From NCBI GenBank assembly GCA_030740295.1, contig JASLXP010000717.1:1-5308 (forward strand): 5,308 nucleotides of DNA. Reading direction: 5' to 3'. Under the pieces are notes generated by a model, which worked only from the letters and a program-made list of their open reading frames with translations, ran no database searches and had not been told where the DNA came from. Position 1 is the first letter of the stretch. Every line of letters begins with the position of its first letter. A program made the position numbers and the translations under genes. This DNA is from Planctomycetota bacterium (GTDB taxonomy: Bacteria; Planctomycetota; PUPC01; JACPCR01). This document shows positions 1 through 4,960 of this stretch, in pieces.

Positions 1-42
1 GGCAGCCGAGCTGGAGGGTGGTGAATTCCAAAGGAGGGGAAG

Positions 43-84
43 AATGGAATGATGGAGTGGCGGAGAATTGGGATGGTGGGGCGC
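43..84. repeat. Degenerate 7-bp repeat tract (TGGAATG/ATGATGG type)
   Basis: Read in steps of seven from base 43 the sequence gives GAATGGA, ATGATGG, AGTGGCG, GAGAATT, GGGATGG, TGGGGCG. These are weak variants of a purine-rich heptamer whose complement is of ATTCCAN type. The same ATTCCA-like word appears on the minus strand at about 2810-2836, so this looks like a worn copy of a repeat family present elsewhere in the window. The period is visible but the copies are poor, so confidence is moderate to low. Confidence 0.4.
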
Positions 85-92
85 AGCCTTTG

Positions 93-105
93 AAGCGCGG
101 CGCTT
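93..105. repeat. Short palindrome, REP-like
   Basis: AAGCGC-G-GCGCTT is a perfect 6+1+6 inverted repeat, followed by TGG. It lies in a gene-free stretch about 95 bp upstream of a second palindrome at 199-216. Both are flanked by CTTTGG on one strand or the other (103-108 on plus; the complement CCAAAG at 220-225), which suggests related dispersed extragenic palindromes. Only a genome-wide count would show whether they are a real REP family. Confidence 0.4.
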
Positions 106-198
106 TGGATTCCGTATGCGTTGGTGGAACTTGCCAACTCCCGAGTTGCGTCCTGCTATGGGATTTCAGGTTTTACCGCCCAGCCTCAGAAAATGAAA

Positions 199-216
199 GC
201 TGCGACAAGTCGCAGC
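199..216. repeat. Perfect palindrome GCTGCGAC-AA-GTCGCAGC, REP-like
   Basis: An 8-bp inverted repeat around AA, which as RNA would form a 7-bp stem (GCTGCGA/TCGCAGC) with a CAAG loop. It sits between the VIT-vWA gene and the window edge, just beyond the probable terminator at 221-257. No T-run follows on either strand, so it is a poor terminator and a better candidate for a dispersed extragenic palindrome. From memory, similar GCTGCGACTTGTCGCAGC elements recur in verrucomicrobial intergenic DNA; I cannot confirm that here. Confidence 0.5.
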
Positions 217-220
217 ACTC

Positions 221-257
221 CAAAGAAGAAGCCCGTGCCACTTGTGTGACACGGGCT
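221..257 (-). terminator. Probable intrinsic terminator for the VIT-vWA gene
   Basis: On the minus strand the arms AGCCCGTG (257-250) and CACGGGCT (237-230) form an 8-bp GC-rich stem with a 12-nt loop. The stem is followed directly by the pyrimidine run TCTTCTTT. It lies 50 bp beyond the stop codon of the leftward VIT-vWA gene, the right place and orientation for a Rho-independent terminator. The T tract is interrupted by C, so termination may be only partial. Confidence 0.65.
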
Positions 258-263
258 CTAACA

Positions 264-312
264 CTTACCCATTCTGAATTACGTATTACGTATTACGTAT
301 TACGTATCACTT
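264..312 (+). repeat. Heptamer array A, consensus ATTACGT
   Basis: From base 264 in strict 7-bp phase: CTTACCC, ATTCTGA, then four identical ATTACGT units (278-305), then ATCACTT. The stop codon and last lysine codon of the minus-strand VIT-vWA gene (307-312) lie inside the final unit, so the repeat borders on and slightly enters the coding sequence. Arrays B (2728-2755) and C (2906-2947) use the same heptamer. Function unknown; the uniform period suggests slippage expansion. Confidence 0.9.
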
Positions 313-2700
313 CACAAACAAACCATTCAGCTCTGCATCGGTCAGCTTGTCCTTGCCTTCCGCGCTGATAAGGATGGCTTTGCCGGACTTCAGCACGACC
401 AGGACGTTTTCGCCGAGCGCGAAGACCTCTTTCAGGTCGAGGTCCTTTTCGAGCAGTCTGAAGTAGGCATCGCTGAGGTATTTGATCTTCACCGGCTCGA
501 TGCCTGCTTTCCATTGAGAGTCCGTCCAGACGCCCTTCTTCCAGACAAAGGCGCGGCCGAGCGCGGTAGCGCGTCCGGTGATACGTGAGGCCCCGTTGGA
601 GTCCGCGACTTCCTGCTCTTTCAGTGATTGCAGGACCTCGCTGGCGGTGATGGCATCCTTGCCGGTGTCCTGTTTGAAGCCCTTGGCGAGTTGGACTTCC
701 CTGCGGAGTCGTTCTTTTGTCAAGCTTCGATCGGCTTCTCGCCCTGCTCCAGTCAAAGTGAAAAGATCCGCAGGCGCATCGTCACTTTCCTCTTCTTTGG
801 ATTTTTCAGGCGCGGCAGCCCCGTGTGCAGGTCTTGACCTTACATCCGTGCGTTTAGTCCCCCTTCCGCCTCCCTTGCGTCCGCTTTGAGCATGTTCTGT
901 CCCTTCGTCCAGCTTCATTTCCATCGGAACGGGCCCACCAGGAGGAAGTCCACGTCCGTTTCTCGTCCCTACCCGCACCTCCGCCTTCTCATCCTCGACA
1001 ATCAGGTAAGACGTATAAGGAGTCACAATCCCGAACTCTTTGCCCAGTGCGGTGACCTCACTCACGAGTTCTTTATTCTCGCCCTTGAGGCGGATCTCAT
1101 CGAGGAGGTAACCGACCTTGCGGTTGGCCCAGATTTTCGGGATGTATTTGTTCTCTTTGTTCACCTCGGGATACGAGCCCTCGTAAACAAATTCCTTCTG
1201 CTTGCCGTTAATCTCGCCGGTCAGCTTGATGGCGTAGTCACCCTTTTCACGGAAACGGGCAAGCACCAGAAGCTGGTTGCCCTTGAACAGATCCGGCAGC
1301 ACCTTCGGGTAGGTGTCGTACGCGCGCACCTTGCCAAGATTGAGCTTGAGGTTCGAGAGCACGGGCGCGTTCACCTTGTCGAAAAACGATGAAACTTTGA
1401 CCTCGATGTCTTCTTCGGGGGACACATACTGCGTCGCGGCCCGTGAGGAACTGGCGATCTGGTCAAGCAGGTGAGTGTTAACGTCGTGGCCGACGCCGAA
1501 AACAAATGTGCGAATGTCTTTGGCGGTCTTCTGCTTCACGTTATCGATGATGCGTTTCGGCTCGGTCGTACCGATGGTCGGTTTTCCGTCGGTGAGAAAG
1601 ACCACCAGATACGGACGCTTGTCGTTCGTCTTCATCTCGAGCGCCTTCCGCAGGGCCAGGTCGATATCCGTGCCGCCGCGGGCAGCGAAATTGCCAACGA
1701 ATTGCTTCGCAGCATCGACATTCTTCTTGGTCACCTTCGCCAGCGTTTCCTGGAACAGCTCCACGTCCGTACTGAATCGGATGACATTAAACCGATCACG
1801 CTTGTCAAGACTGTTAACGCAGTATTGAAGCGCTTTGCGGGCCTGTTCAATCTTCTTGCCGCTCATACTGCCCGAAGTATCGACCACAAAGCAGACGTCC
1901 TTGGGCAGGATTTCGTTTTTCTTTACTTCTGCCTTGGGCGAGATCATCATCAGGAAATAGCCGTCCTTGCCCCCGGTGCGATGCGTGACGAGGTTCACTC
2001 CAAAATCCTTATCGGACACGCTGTAGAGCAGACGGAAATCACGGTCGAGCGTGGCCTGGTTCAGCTCGAAACTGACCTTGGCTTCGTGGTCGCCCTTCTT
2101 GACCACATCCACCGCATGCGTCGGCGAATAGACGGACTTAATCGGCGTCTTGGATTTGAGCTCGACGGAAACACTGAAATCGTCGAGTGTGGTGGAGGAC
2201 TTACCGCCCGTCTTCAGCGGGAATACGTATTCGGCGAGGCCCGTGTCATGTGTGACGACCTCGTTGTAAGTAATCTCAATCTTCTGATCGCCCCGCGGCG
2301 GGATGGGGAAGATGCTGGCCTTGAACAGATTCGAGCCCAGGTATTCGAGCAGCCCGGGATCTTTCATGCGCCGAACGATGTCCGTGTAAATCTTCCGTGC
2401 CCGATCCTTCTCGAGCACTTCACCAACCACGCGCTTGCCATTCATCATCATGGCAAACTCCGAAACACTCGCGCCCGCAGGCAGCGGAAAGACAAACGTG
2501 GCCTCGAGCTGCCGATTCGTATGGTTGCGGAACACCTGCTCCACATGCGTCTGAGCGACCTGGTCGGAAATCGAGACCTTGACCCGATGGCTCTTAACAG
2601 CAAGGTTCGGTAGGCCGACCGGCTTCGGGATCATGATGCCGGTGGCAGATGCGGCCGGGAGGCCGACGAGGGCAAAGAGTGTGACTAGCGATCGAAACAT
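307..2700 (-). CDS. Exported VIT domain / von Willebrand factor A domain protein
   Basis: A 797-residue protein related to the inter-alpha-trypsin-inhibitor heavy chain family. Residues 1-20 form a signal peptide (MFRSLVTLF... with small residues ASA before the predicted cleavage site), so it should act outside the cytoplasm. A VIT domain spans about 22-150 (VEQVFRNHTNRQLEATFVFP, then FPIPP). The vWA domain spans about 267-440 with all MIDAS parts: DTSGS at 274-278, T344 in RGGTD and D371 in LTDG, so metal-dependent ligand binding is expected. Residues 600-645 are a charged, low-complexity linker. A separate C-terminal module (about 655-797) contains GRAFVWKKGVWTDS, a pattern I recall from other bacterial VIT-vWA proteins. 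No LPXTG or PEP-CTERM sorting signal is seen. The start at 2700 is chosen because it gives the signal peptide and has GGAG 8 nt upstream; an in-frame extension to 2904 would translate repeat DNA. It follows the ARPP-1 gene in the same direction after 227 bp. Family assignment is firm; ligand and role are unknown. Confidence 0.93.
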   Translation of the reverse strand: MFRSLVTLFALVGLPAASATGIMIPKPVGLPNLAVKSHRVKVSISDQVAQTHVEQVFRNHTNRQLEATFVFPLPAGASVSEFAMMMNGKRVVGEVLEKDRARKIYTDIVRRMKDPGLLEYLGSNLFKASIFPIPPRGDQKIEITYNEVVTHDTGLAEYVFPLKTGGKSSTTLDDFSVSVELKSKTPIKSVYSPTHAVDVVKKGDHEAKVSFELNQATLDRDFRLLYSVSDKDFGVNLVTHRTGGKDGYFLMMISPKAEVKKNEILPKDVCFVVDTSGSMSGKKIEQARKALQYCVNSLDKRDRFNVIRFSTDVELFQETLAKVTKKNVDAAKQFVGNFAARGGTDIDLALRKALEMKTNDKRPYLVVFLTDGKPTIGTTEPKRIIDNVKQKTAKDIRTFVFGVGHDVNTHLLDQIASSSRAATQYVSPEEDIEVKVSSFFDKVNAPVLSNLKLNLGKVRAYDTYPKVLPDLFKGNQLLVLARFREKGDYAIKLTGEINGKQKEFVYEGSYPEVNKENKYIPKIWANRKVGYLLDEIRLKGENKELVSEVTALGKEFGIVTPYTSYLIVEDEKAEVRVGTRNGRGLPPGGPVPMEMKLDEGTEHAQSGRKGGGRGTKRTDVRSRPAHGAAAPEKSKEEESDDAPADLFTLTGAGREADRSLTKERLRREVQLAKGFKQDTGKDAITASEVLQSLKEQEVADSNGASRITGRATALGRAFVWKKGVWTDSQWKAGIEPVKIKYLSDAYFRLLEKDLDLKEVFALGENVLVVLKSGKAILISAEGKDKLTDAELNGLFVK

Positions 2701-2708
2701 TCTGAGGT

Positions 2709-2712
2709 CTCC
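2709..2712 (-). promoter_or_regulatory. Ribosome binding site GGAG that fixes the VIT-vWA start
   Basis: On the minus strand GGAG is followed by 8 nt (ACCTCAGA) and then the ATG at 2700. It supports this start over upstream in-frame ATG codons, which would add about 68 residues encoded by heptamer and spacer DNA. Confidence 0.75.
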
Positions 2713-2727
2713 GGTGAGTTTAATTAC

Positions 2728-2755
2728 ACGTAATGAGTAATAAGTAATGAGTAAG
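2728..2755 (-). repeat. Heptamer array B, in the 5' leader of the VIT-vWA gene
   Basis: On the minus strand the units are CTTACTC, ATTACTT, ATTACTC, ATTACGT, in exact 7-bp phase. It is the same family as arrays A and C but in the opposite orientation. It ends 27 bp before the VIT-vWA start codon, so it would lie in the mRNA leader if transcription begins further upstream. It is the inner part of the left arm of the inverted repeat with array C. Confidence 0.88.
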
Positions 2756-2796
2756 TTTGGGCTTGGAGTGCCGGTCTTGTTCAGTGCGACGGTCGA

Positions 2797-2838
2797 ACGT
2801 TGAAGATAATGGAATGCTGGAACTGTGGAATGCTGGCT
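2797..2838 (-). repeat. Degenerate ATTCCA-type repeat inside the spacer
   Basis: GGAATGCTGG occurs twice on the plus strand (2811-2820 and 2827-2836), 16 bp apart. On the minus strand the tract reads roughly ATTCCAC, AGTTCCA, GCATTCC, ATTATCT, TCAACGT, TCGACC, a seven-base rhythm with variable units. It resembles the complement of the tract at 43-84. No ORF with a plausible start lies here and no -35/-10 pair was recognised. Confidence 0.45.
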
Positions 2839-2905
2839 GCATCGAGCACTGACGCCTGTCAAGTCTGAGCCGAGTCTGCGGCAAAGGCGGCCGTCCAAAC
2901 CCAAA

Positions 2906-2947
2906 CTTACTCATTACTCATTACGCATTACTTATTACGTATTCGCA
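2906..2947 (+). repeat. Heptamer array C, overlapping the ARPP-1 gene 3' end
   Basis: In strict phase from 2906: CTTACTC, ATTACTC, ATTACGC, ATTACTT, ATTACGT, ATTCGCA. The minus-strand ARPP-1 stop codon (2928-2930) and its last residues (RIRNK) are encoded within the array. The orientation relative to the gene is the same as array A at the end of the VIT-vWA gene, so both leftward genes end in the same repeat. Confidence 0.9.
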
Positions 2948-3983
2948 TCACGTTTTCATAAAGGCTCACATGCACGGCCGTCCCGCTCAACGACAGCGCG
3001 GAGCCGTTGAGGGCGCCGCTTAACGTGATTGAGCGGCCGTCCCCGGGCGTGCTTCCGTAGCTGAATCGGGCTCGGCGGACACGTCCGAGGTAGTTTTCAA
3101 TTTCGCGGGTACCGGGGCGATGGTAACGTTCCATTGCCGGGTAATGAAGACGGTCGATGACGTACGAATCAAGAATCTTGTGCTGCAAGCGTGAATAGAG
3201 ATAAGAGTTGCCGAAGACCTCGGCGCCGACAATGCGACCGAAGCGGCAGACGACGATGCCCGCGGGCCTCAAACGCCATATGGGCGCGAATGCTCTTCTG
3301 AAATCGCTGAGTTCGCGGCGGGTCTTGCTGTTGGCGTAGATCTGCTGGTAGTCTTCGGTCTCTGATTTCGCTGAGAGACTCCGGTTCGAGGAAGCGATCT
3401 CGGCCCAGAGCGCGTCCTGGCTCGCCTTTTTTGATGCCTGAAAGCGCAGGGCCGGATGGGTGAGGGTGCCTTGTGTTTTGAGCTCGGTGACAGCGCCTTC
3501 CCATCTGCCTTTTTCAACACAGTAGACAGGGACTCGCACTTCGCGTCCTGGCGGCAGCAGTACGTCTTCACGAATCATCCGATTCTGTTTGCCGCCAATG
3601 AGCACCTCACCGGACATGGCAAAGACACGACGTGATGAGCGATTGGTGATGAGCACCTCCGGCACACGGCCGCTCTCACGGACAACAAGCTGGCCGCGGG
3701 CAATCGCATCGTCGAATGTGTAGTAAGAACGATTGTCGAGCGGGCGCCGGAGAGTGAGCGGAAAAATGGTCAGCCCGCGGTGATGGTACGGTGAGCCGAC
3801 CGAGCAGTTTGTGATGAGCCGGACCACCTCGTTCTCTACCGGCAGCGGAATGATCGGCCGAGGAGGTCTTGGCGGCTGTGGCTTGCGGTCATCGGGAAAA
3901 TCCGATTCCAGAAATGCCGCAAGCGCGACGGAGCAGACGGAGATACTGAGAGCGACCAGGATGAATGGGAAGTGCTTACGCAT
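2928..3983 (-). CDS. Exported ARPP-1 domain protein (DUF6569-like)
   Basis: A 351-residue protein. Residues 1-23 are a signal peptide (MRKHFPFILVALSISV..., ending ALAA), followed by a proline-rich segment at 35-48, so a periplasmic or surface location is likely. Residues about 53-280 match what I know of the ARPP-1 domain (ARG and Rhodanese-Phosphatase-superfamily-associated Protein). Its hallmarks are FPL near 74-76, YYTFDDAIARG at 87-97, the signature GGKQNR at 130-135 and CVEKGRW at 155-161, then ALWAEI at 191-196 and GIVVCRFGRIVGAEVFGN at 242-259. The biochemical activity of this domain is not established to my knowledge. The C-terminal ~70 residues are not recognised, and the last five are encoded by a heptamer repeat. 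No clear Shine-Dalgarno precedes the ATG at 3983, but the signal peptide supports this start. It is co-directional with the VIT-vWA gene (227-bp gap) and divergent from the sigma factor. Family call confident; function unknown. Confidence 0.87.
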   Translation of the reverse strand: MRKHFPFILVALSISVCSVALAAFLESDFPDDRKPQPPRPPRPIIPLPVENEVVRLITNCSVGSPYHHRGLTIFPLTLRRPLDNRSYYTFDDAIARGQLVVRESGRVPEVLITNRSSRRVFAMSGEVLIGGKQNRMIREDVLLPPGREVRVPVYCVEKGRWEGAVTELKTQGTLTHPALRFQASKKASQDALWAEIASSNRSLSAKSETEDYQQIYANSKTRRELSDFRRAFAPIWRLRPAGIVVCRFGRIVGAEVFGNSYLYSRLQHKILDSYVIDRLHYPAMERYHRPGTREIENYLGRVRRARFSYGSTPGDGRSITLSGALNGSALSLSGTAVHVSLYENVMRIRNK

Positions 3984-3992
3984 GGTGGATAA

Positions 3993-4027
3993 GGAATTCG
4001 GAATCAGGTGTCAGGAATACCGAGACT
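3993..4027 (-). repeat. Heptamer tract GGAATCA/GGTGTCA at the ARPP-1 side
   Basis: In 7-bp phase on the plus strand: GGAATTC, GGAATCA, GGTGTCA, GGAATAC, CGAGACT. On the minus strand, the coding direction of ARPP-1, this is an ATTCCTG/ACACCTG series running up to about 9 bp from the start codon. It shares CCTGATTCC with the tract at 4234-4261 in inverted orientation. It appears to occupy the place where a Shine-Dalgarno would be expected. Confidence 0.6.
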
Positions 4028-4127
4028 TCGGAGGGCCGATGGCAGACGATTCACGAGGGCAAACGAAGGGGATTAAGTCGCTTGCCTGTATAGACGGAAA
4101 GGCGCCTGTTGGGTTACAAGGATACCT

Positions 4128-4146
4128 CTTTCGAAAGGAATTTCCT
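4128..4146. promoter_or_regulatory. Two overlapping palindromes, candidate operator
   Basis: CTTTCGAAAG (4128-4137) is a perfect 10-bp palindrome and AGGAA-T-TTCCT (4136-4146) a perfect 5+1+5 inverted repeat sharing its AG. They lie near the middle of the divergent spacer in its AT-richer part, where a regulator could act on both transcription units. No regulator gene with a known matching site is in the window, and short palindromes can arise by chance. Confidence 0.3.
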
Positions 4147-4233
4147 GTTGATACGAAAATAGGGAATTTTGCCTTCAGGACAGGGCAGACACGGTTGCGA
4201 GACTTCAGGCAACATCGCAACGAATTGCCCCGT

Positions 4234-4261
4234 CATCCTGATTCCTGATTCCCCCGATACC
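4234..4261 (+). repeat. Heptamer tract ATTCCTG at the sigma factor side
   Basis: In 7-bp phase: CATCCTG, ATTCCTG, ATTCCCC, CGATACC. CCTGATTCC occurs twice here (4237-4245 and 4244-4252) and once in inverse orientation at 4000-4008. Each divergent gene therefore has the same heptamer word in its own sense direction upstream of its start. It ends about 58 bp before the sigma factor ATG. Confidence 0.6.
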
Positions 4262-4309
4262 TTTTCTCCGAAACAACCCATTCCCTCACCCGTCTACGCC
4301 TCAGCATCC

Positions 4310-4313
4310 GAGG
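4310..4313 (+). promoter_or_regulatory. Ribosome binding site GAGG of the sigma factor gene
   Basis: GAGG followed by a 6-nt spacer (AATTCC) precedes the ATG at 4320, which supports that start. The sequence GAGGAATTCC also resembles the heptamer words of this spacer, but its spacing is ordinary for a functional Shine-Dalgarno. Confidence 0.7.
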
Positions 4314-4319
4314 AATTCC

Positions 4320-4880
4320 ATGGAGTCTGCATCCAATTCGAAGCCGGACTCAGAACTCGTCGCCGAGTTCAGGGCTGGGGACGGGACTTTACGTCAGACG
4401 GCATTCCGCGCCCTGTATGAACGACATGCAGGCCCGATCCGTTCTTACCTGGCCCGCCGCTGCCGGCACGAACAACTGGCCGAAGACCTCACGCAGGACT
4501 GCTTTCTGAAAGCGTTGAAAGGCCTCGATCAGTTTGATTCGAGGAGCACTGTCAAGACCTGGTTCTATTGCATCGCTACCAATCTTTTTCGGGATCATTT
4601 AAGACGTAAGAGCACCGTGTCCGAAGAGACCTCAACCATCCTTGATGAACGTACCGCGGCCAACCCCGGCCCCGCAGCCGCAGCGGAAACCAGCGAGGAA
4701 GTCAGCCGCGTCCGCAAAGCGGTGGATGCCCTCGCCGAAGATCTCCGAGAGCCGCTGGTGCTCGTGAAGCTCCAGGGCCTCAGCTACAAGGACGCGGCCG
4801 AGGTGATGGGAGTGACACTCAGTACGGTGCGGATGCGGATTCATCGGGCGCATCTGAGACTGGCGGAGGAGCTGAGATGA
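4320..4880 (+). CDS. ECF-type RNA polymerase sigma factor (sigma-70 family)
   Basis: A 186-residue alternative sigma factor, a typical length for the extracytoplasmic function group. Region 2 spans about residues 28-96: YERHAGPIRSYLARR, then DLTQDCFLKAL (56-66), which contacts core polymerase, and the -10-reading segment FDSRSTVKTWFYCIATNLF before DHLRR. Residues 97-130 form an Ala/Pro/Glu-rich linker. Region 4 (about 132-183) contains the helix-turn-helix LSYKDAAEVMGVTLSTVRMR that reads the -35 element. There is no region 1 or 3, and no C-terminal extension of the kind seen in some large ECF groups. The start is backed by GAGG at 4310. The stop TGA overlaps an ATG (ATGA at 4877-4880). The small gene at 4950 is probably its regulator. 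Which promoters it recognises cannot be told from this window. The exact ECF subgroup is not assigned. Confidence 0.95.
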   Translation: MESASNSKPDSELVAEFRAGDGTLRQTAFRALYERHAGPIRSYLARRCRHEQLAEDLTQDCFLKALKGLDQFDSRSTVKTWFYCIATNLFRDHLRRKSTVSEETSTILDERTAANPGPAAAAETSEEVSRVRKAVDALAEDLREPLVLVKLQGLSYKDAAEVMGVTLSTVRMRIHRAHLRLAEELR

Positions 4881-4960
4881 AGAAATACCCAAAGAAACAC
4901 GAATTTCGACTGGGAGCGGCAGAGACTTCCATAGTGCGCGGAGCACACCATGAATATTGA
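4877..4960 (+). CDS. Possible 27-residue ORF coupled to the sigma factor stop
   Basis: The ATG overlaps the sigma factor stop in an ATGA arrangement and is preceded by GGAGG (4865-4869) with a 7-nt spacer, a better Shine-Dalgarno than that of any confident gene here. The product would be a basic, His-containing peptide beginning MKKYPKKHEFRLGAA and ending VRGAHHEY. It ends 8 bp past the ATG of the next gene, so translation of the two could be coupled. It matches no family I recognise. The GGAGG lies in codons for LAEEL, common in sigma factor C-termini, so the arrangement may be fortuitous. It could equally be an unrecognised leader that helps ribosomes reach 4950. Confidence 0.3.
   Translation: MKKYPKKHEFRLGAAETSIVRGAHHEY

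Larger units (their letters stand above)
2728..2940. repeat. Inverted repeat pair enclosing a 126-bp spacer
   Basis: The left arm 2728-2767, reverse-complemented, aligns without gaps to 2894-2933 at 36 of 40 positions. Both begin TCCAA(G/A)CCCAAACTTACTC and run on as ATTACNN heptamers; the right arm carries one more heptamer to 2940. The shared 12-bp non-heptamer part (TCCAANCCCAAA) means the match is not merely two independent simple repeats. The arms flank a non-coding 126-bp interior and almost fill the gap between the ARPP-1 and VIT-vWA genes. It could be a MITE-like unit or an inversion duplicate, and as RNA it could form a long hairpin between the two genes. No target-site duplication was identified. 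Confidence 0.8.
3984..4319. other. Divergent intergenic region between ARPP-1 and the sigma factor
   Basis: 336 bp with no convincing gene. It must hold the promoters for both directions, but I found no well-spaced -35/-10 pair on either strand and no obvious ECF-type GGAAC element. It contains heptamer tracts at both ends, two overlapping palindromes near 4128-4146, a 9-bp direct repeat CGAGACTTC (4021-4029 and 4198-4206), and GGAATTT twice, 26 bp apart (4137 and 4163). An AT-richer patch at about 4128-4170 is the likeliest promoter or operator zone. Confidence 0.6.

Noticed and set aside
264..312. CRISPR array
   Set aside because: The units are 7 bp and directly contiguous with no spacers, and no cas genes are present; this is a simple tandem repeat.
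18..368. 116-codon plus-strand frame at the left end
   Set aside because: It runs through heptamer repeats, a palindrome, the terminator and the antisense end of the VIT-vWA gene. Its ITYYVLRITS segment is just translated ATTACGT repeat.
1471..2613. 380-codon open frame on the plus strand, antisense to the VIT-vWA gene
   Set aside because: Its translation shows no domain, it has no credible ribosome binding site, and it lies wholly opposite a well-recognised vWA/VIT coding region. Long antisense frames are common in GC-rich DNA.
2857..2862. Perfect TTGACA on the minus strand as a -35 box for the VIT-vWA gene
   Set aside because: No -10-like hexamer occurs 15-19 bp downstream; the sequence there is GC-rich (around GATGCAGCC).
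2701..2904. N-terminal extension of the VIT-vWA protein to an ATG at 2904
   Set aside because: The extra 68 residues would be encoded by the spacer and heptamer array and would bury the signal peptide. The ATG at 2700 has GGAG at good spacing and starts directly with the signal sequence.
4089..4094. TATAGA as a -10 element upstream of the sigma factor
   Set aside because: No -35-like sequence lies 15-19 bp upstream, and it is over 220 bp from the start codon.
4148..4153. TTGATA as a -35 box for the sigma factor gene
   Set aside because: The bases 16-18 bp downstream (around TTGCCTTCA) do not resemble a -10 element, so no promoter is called.
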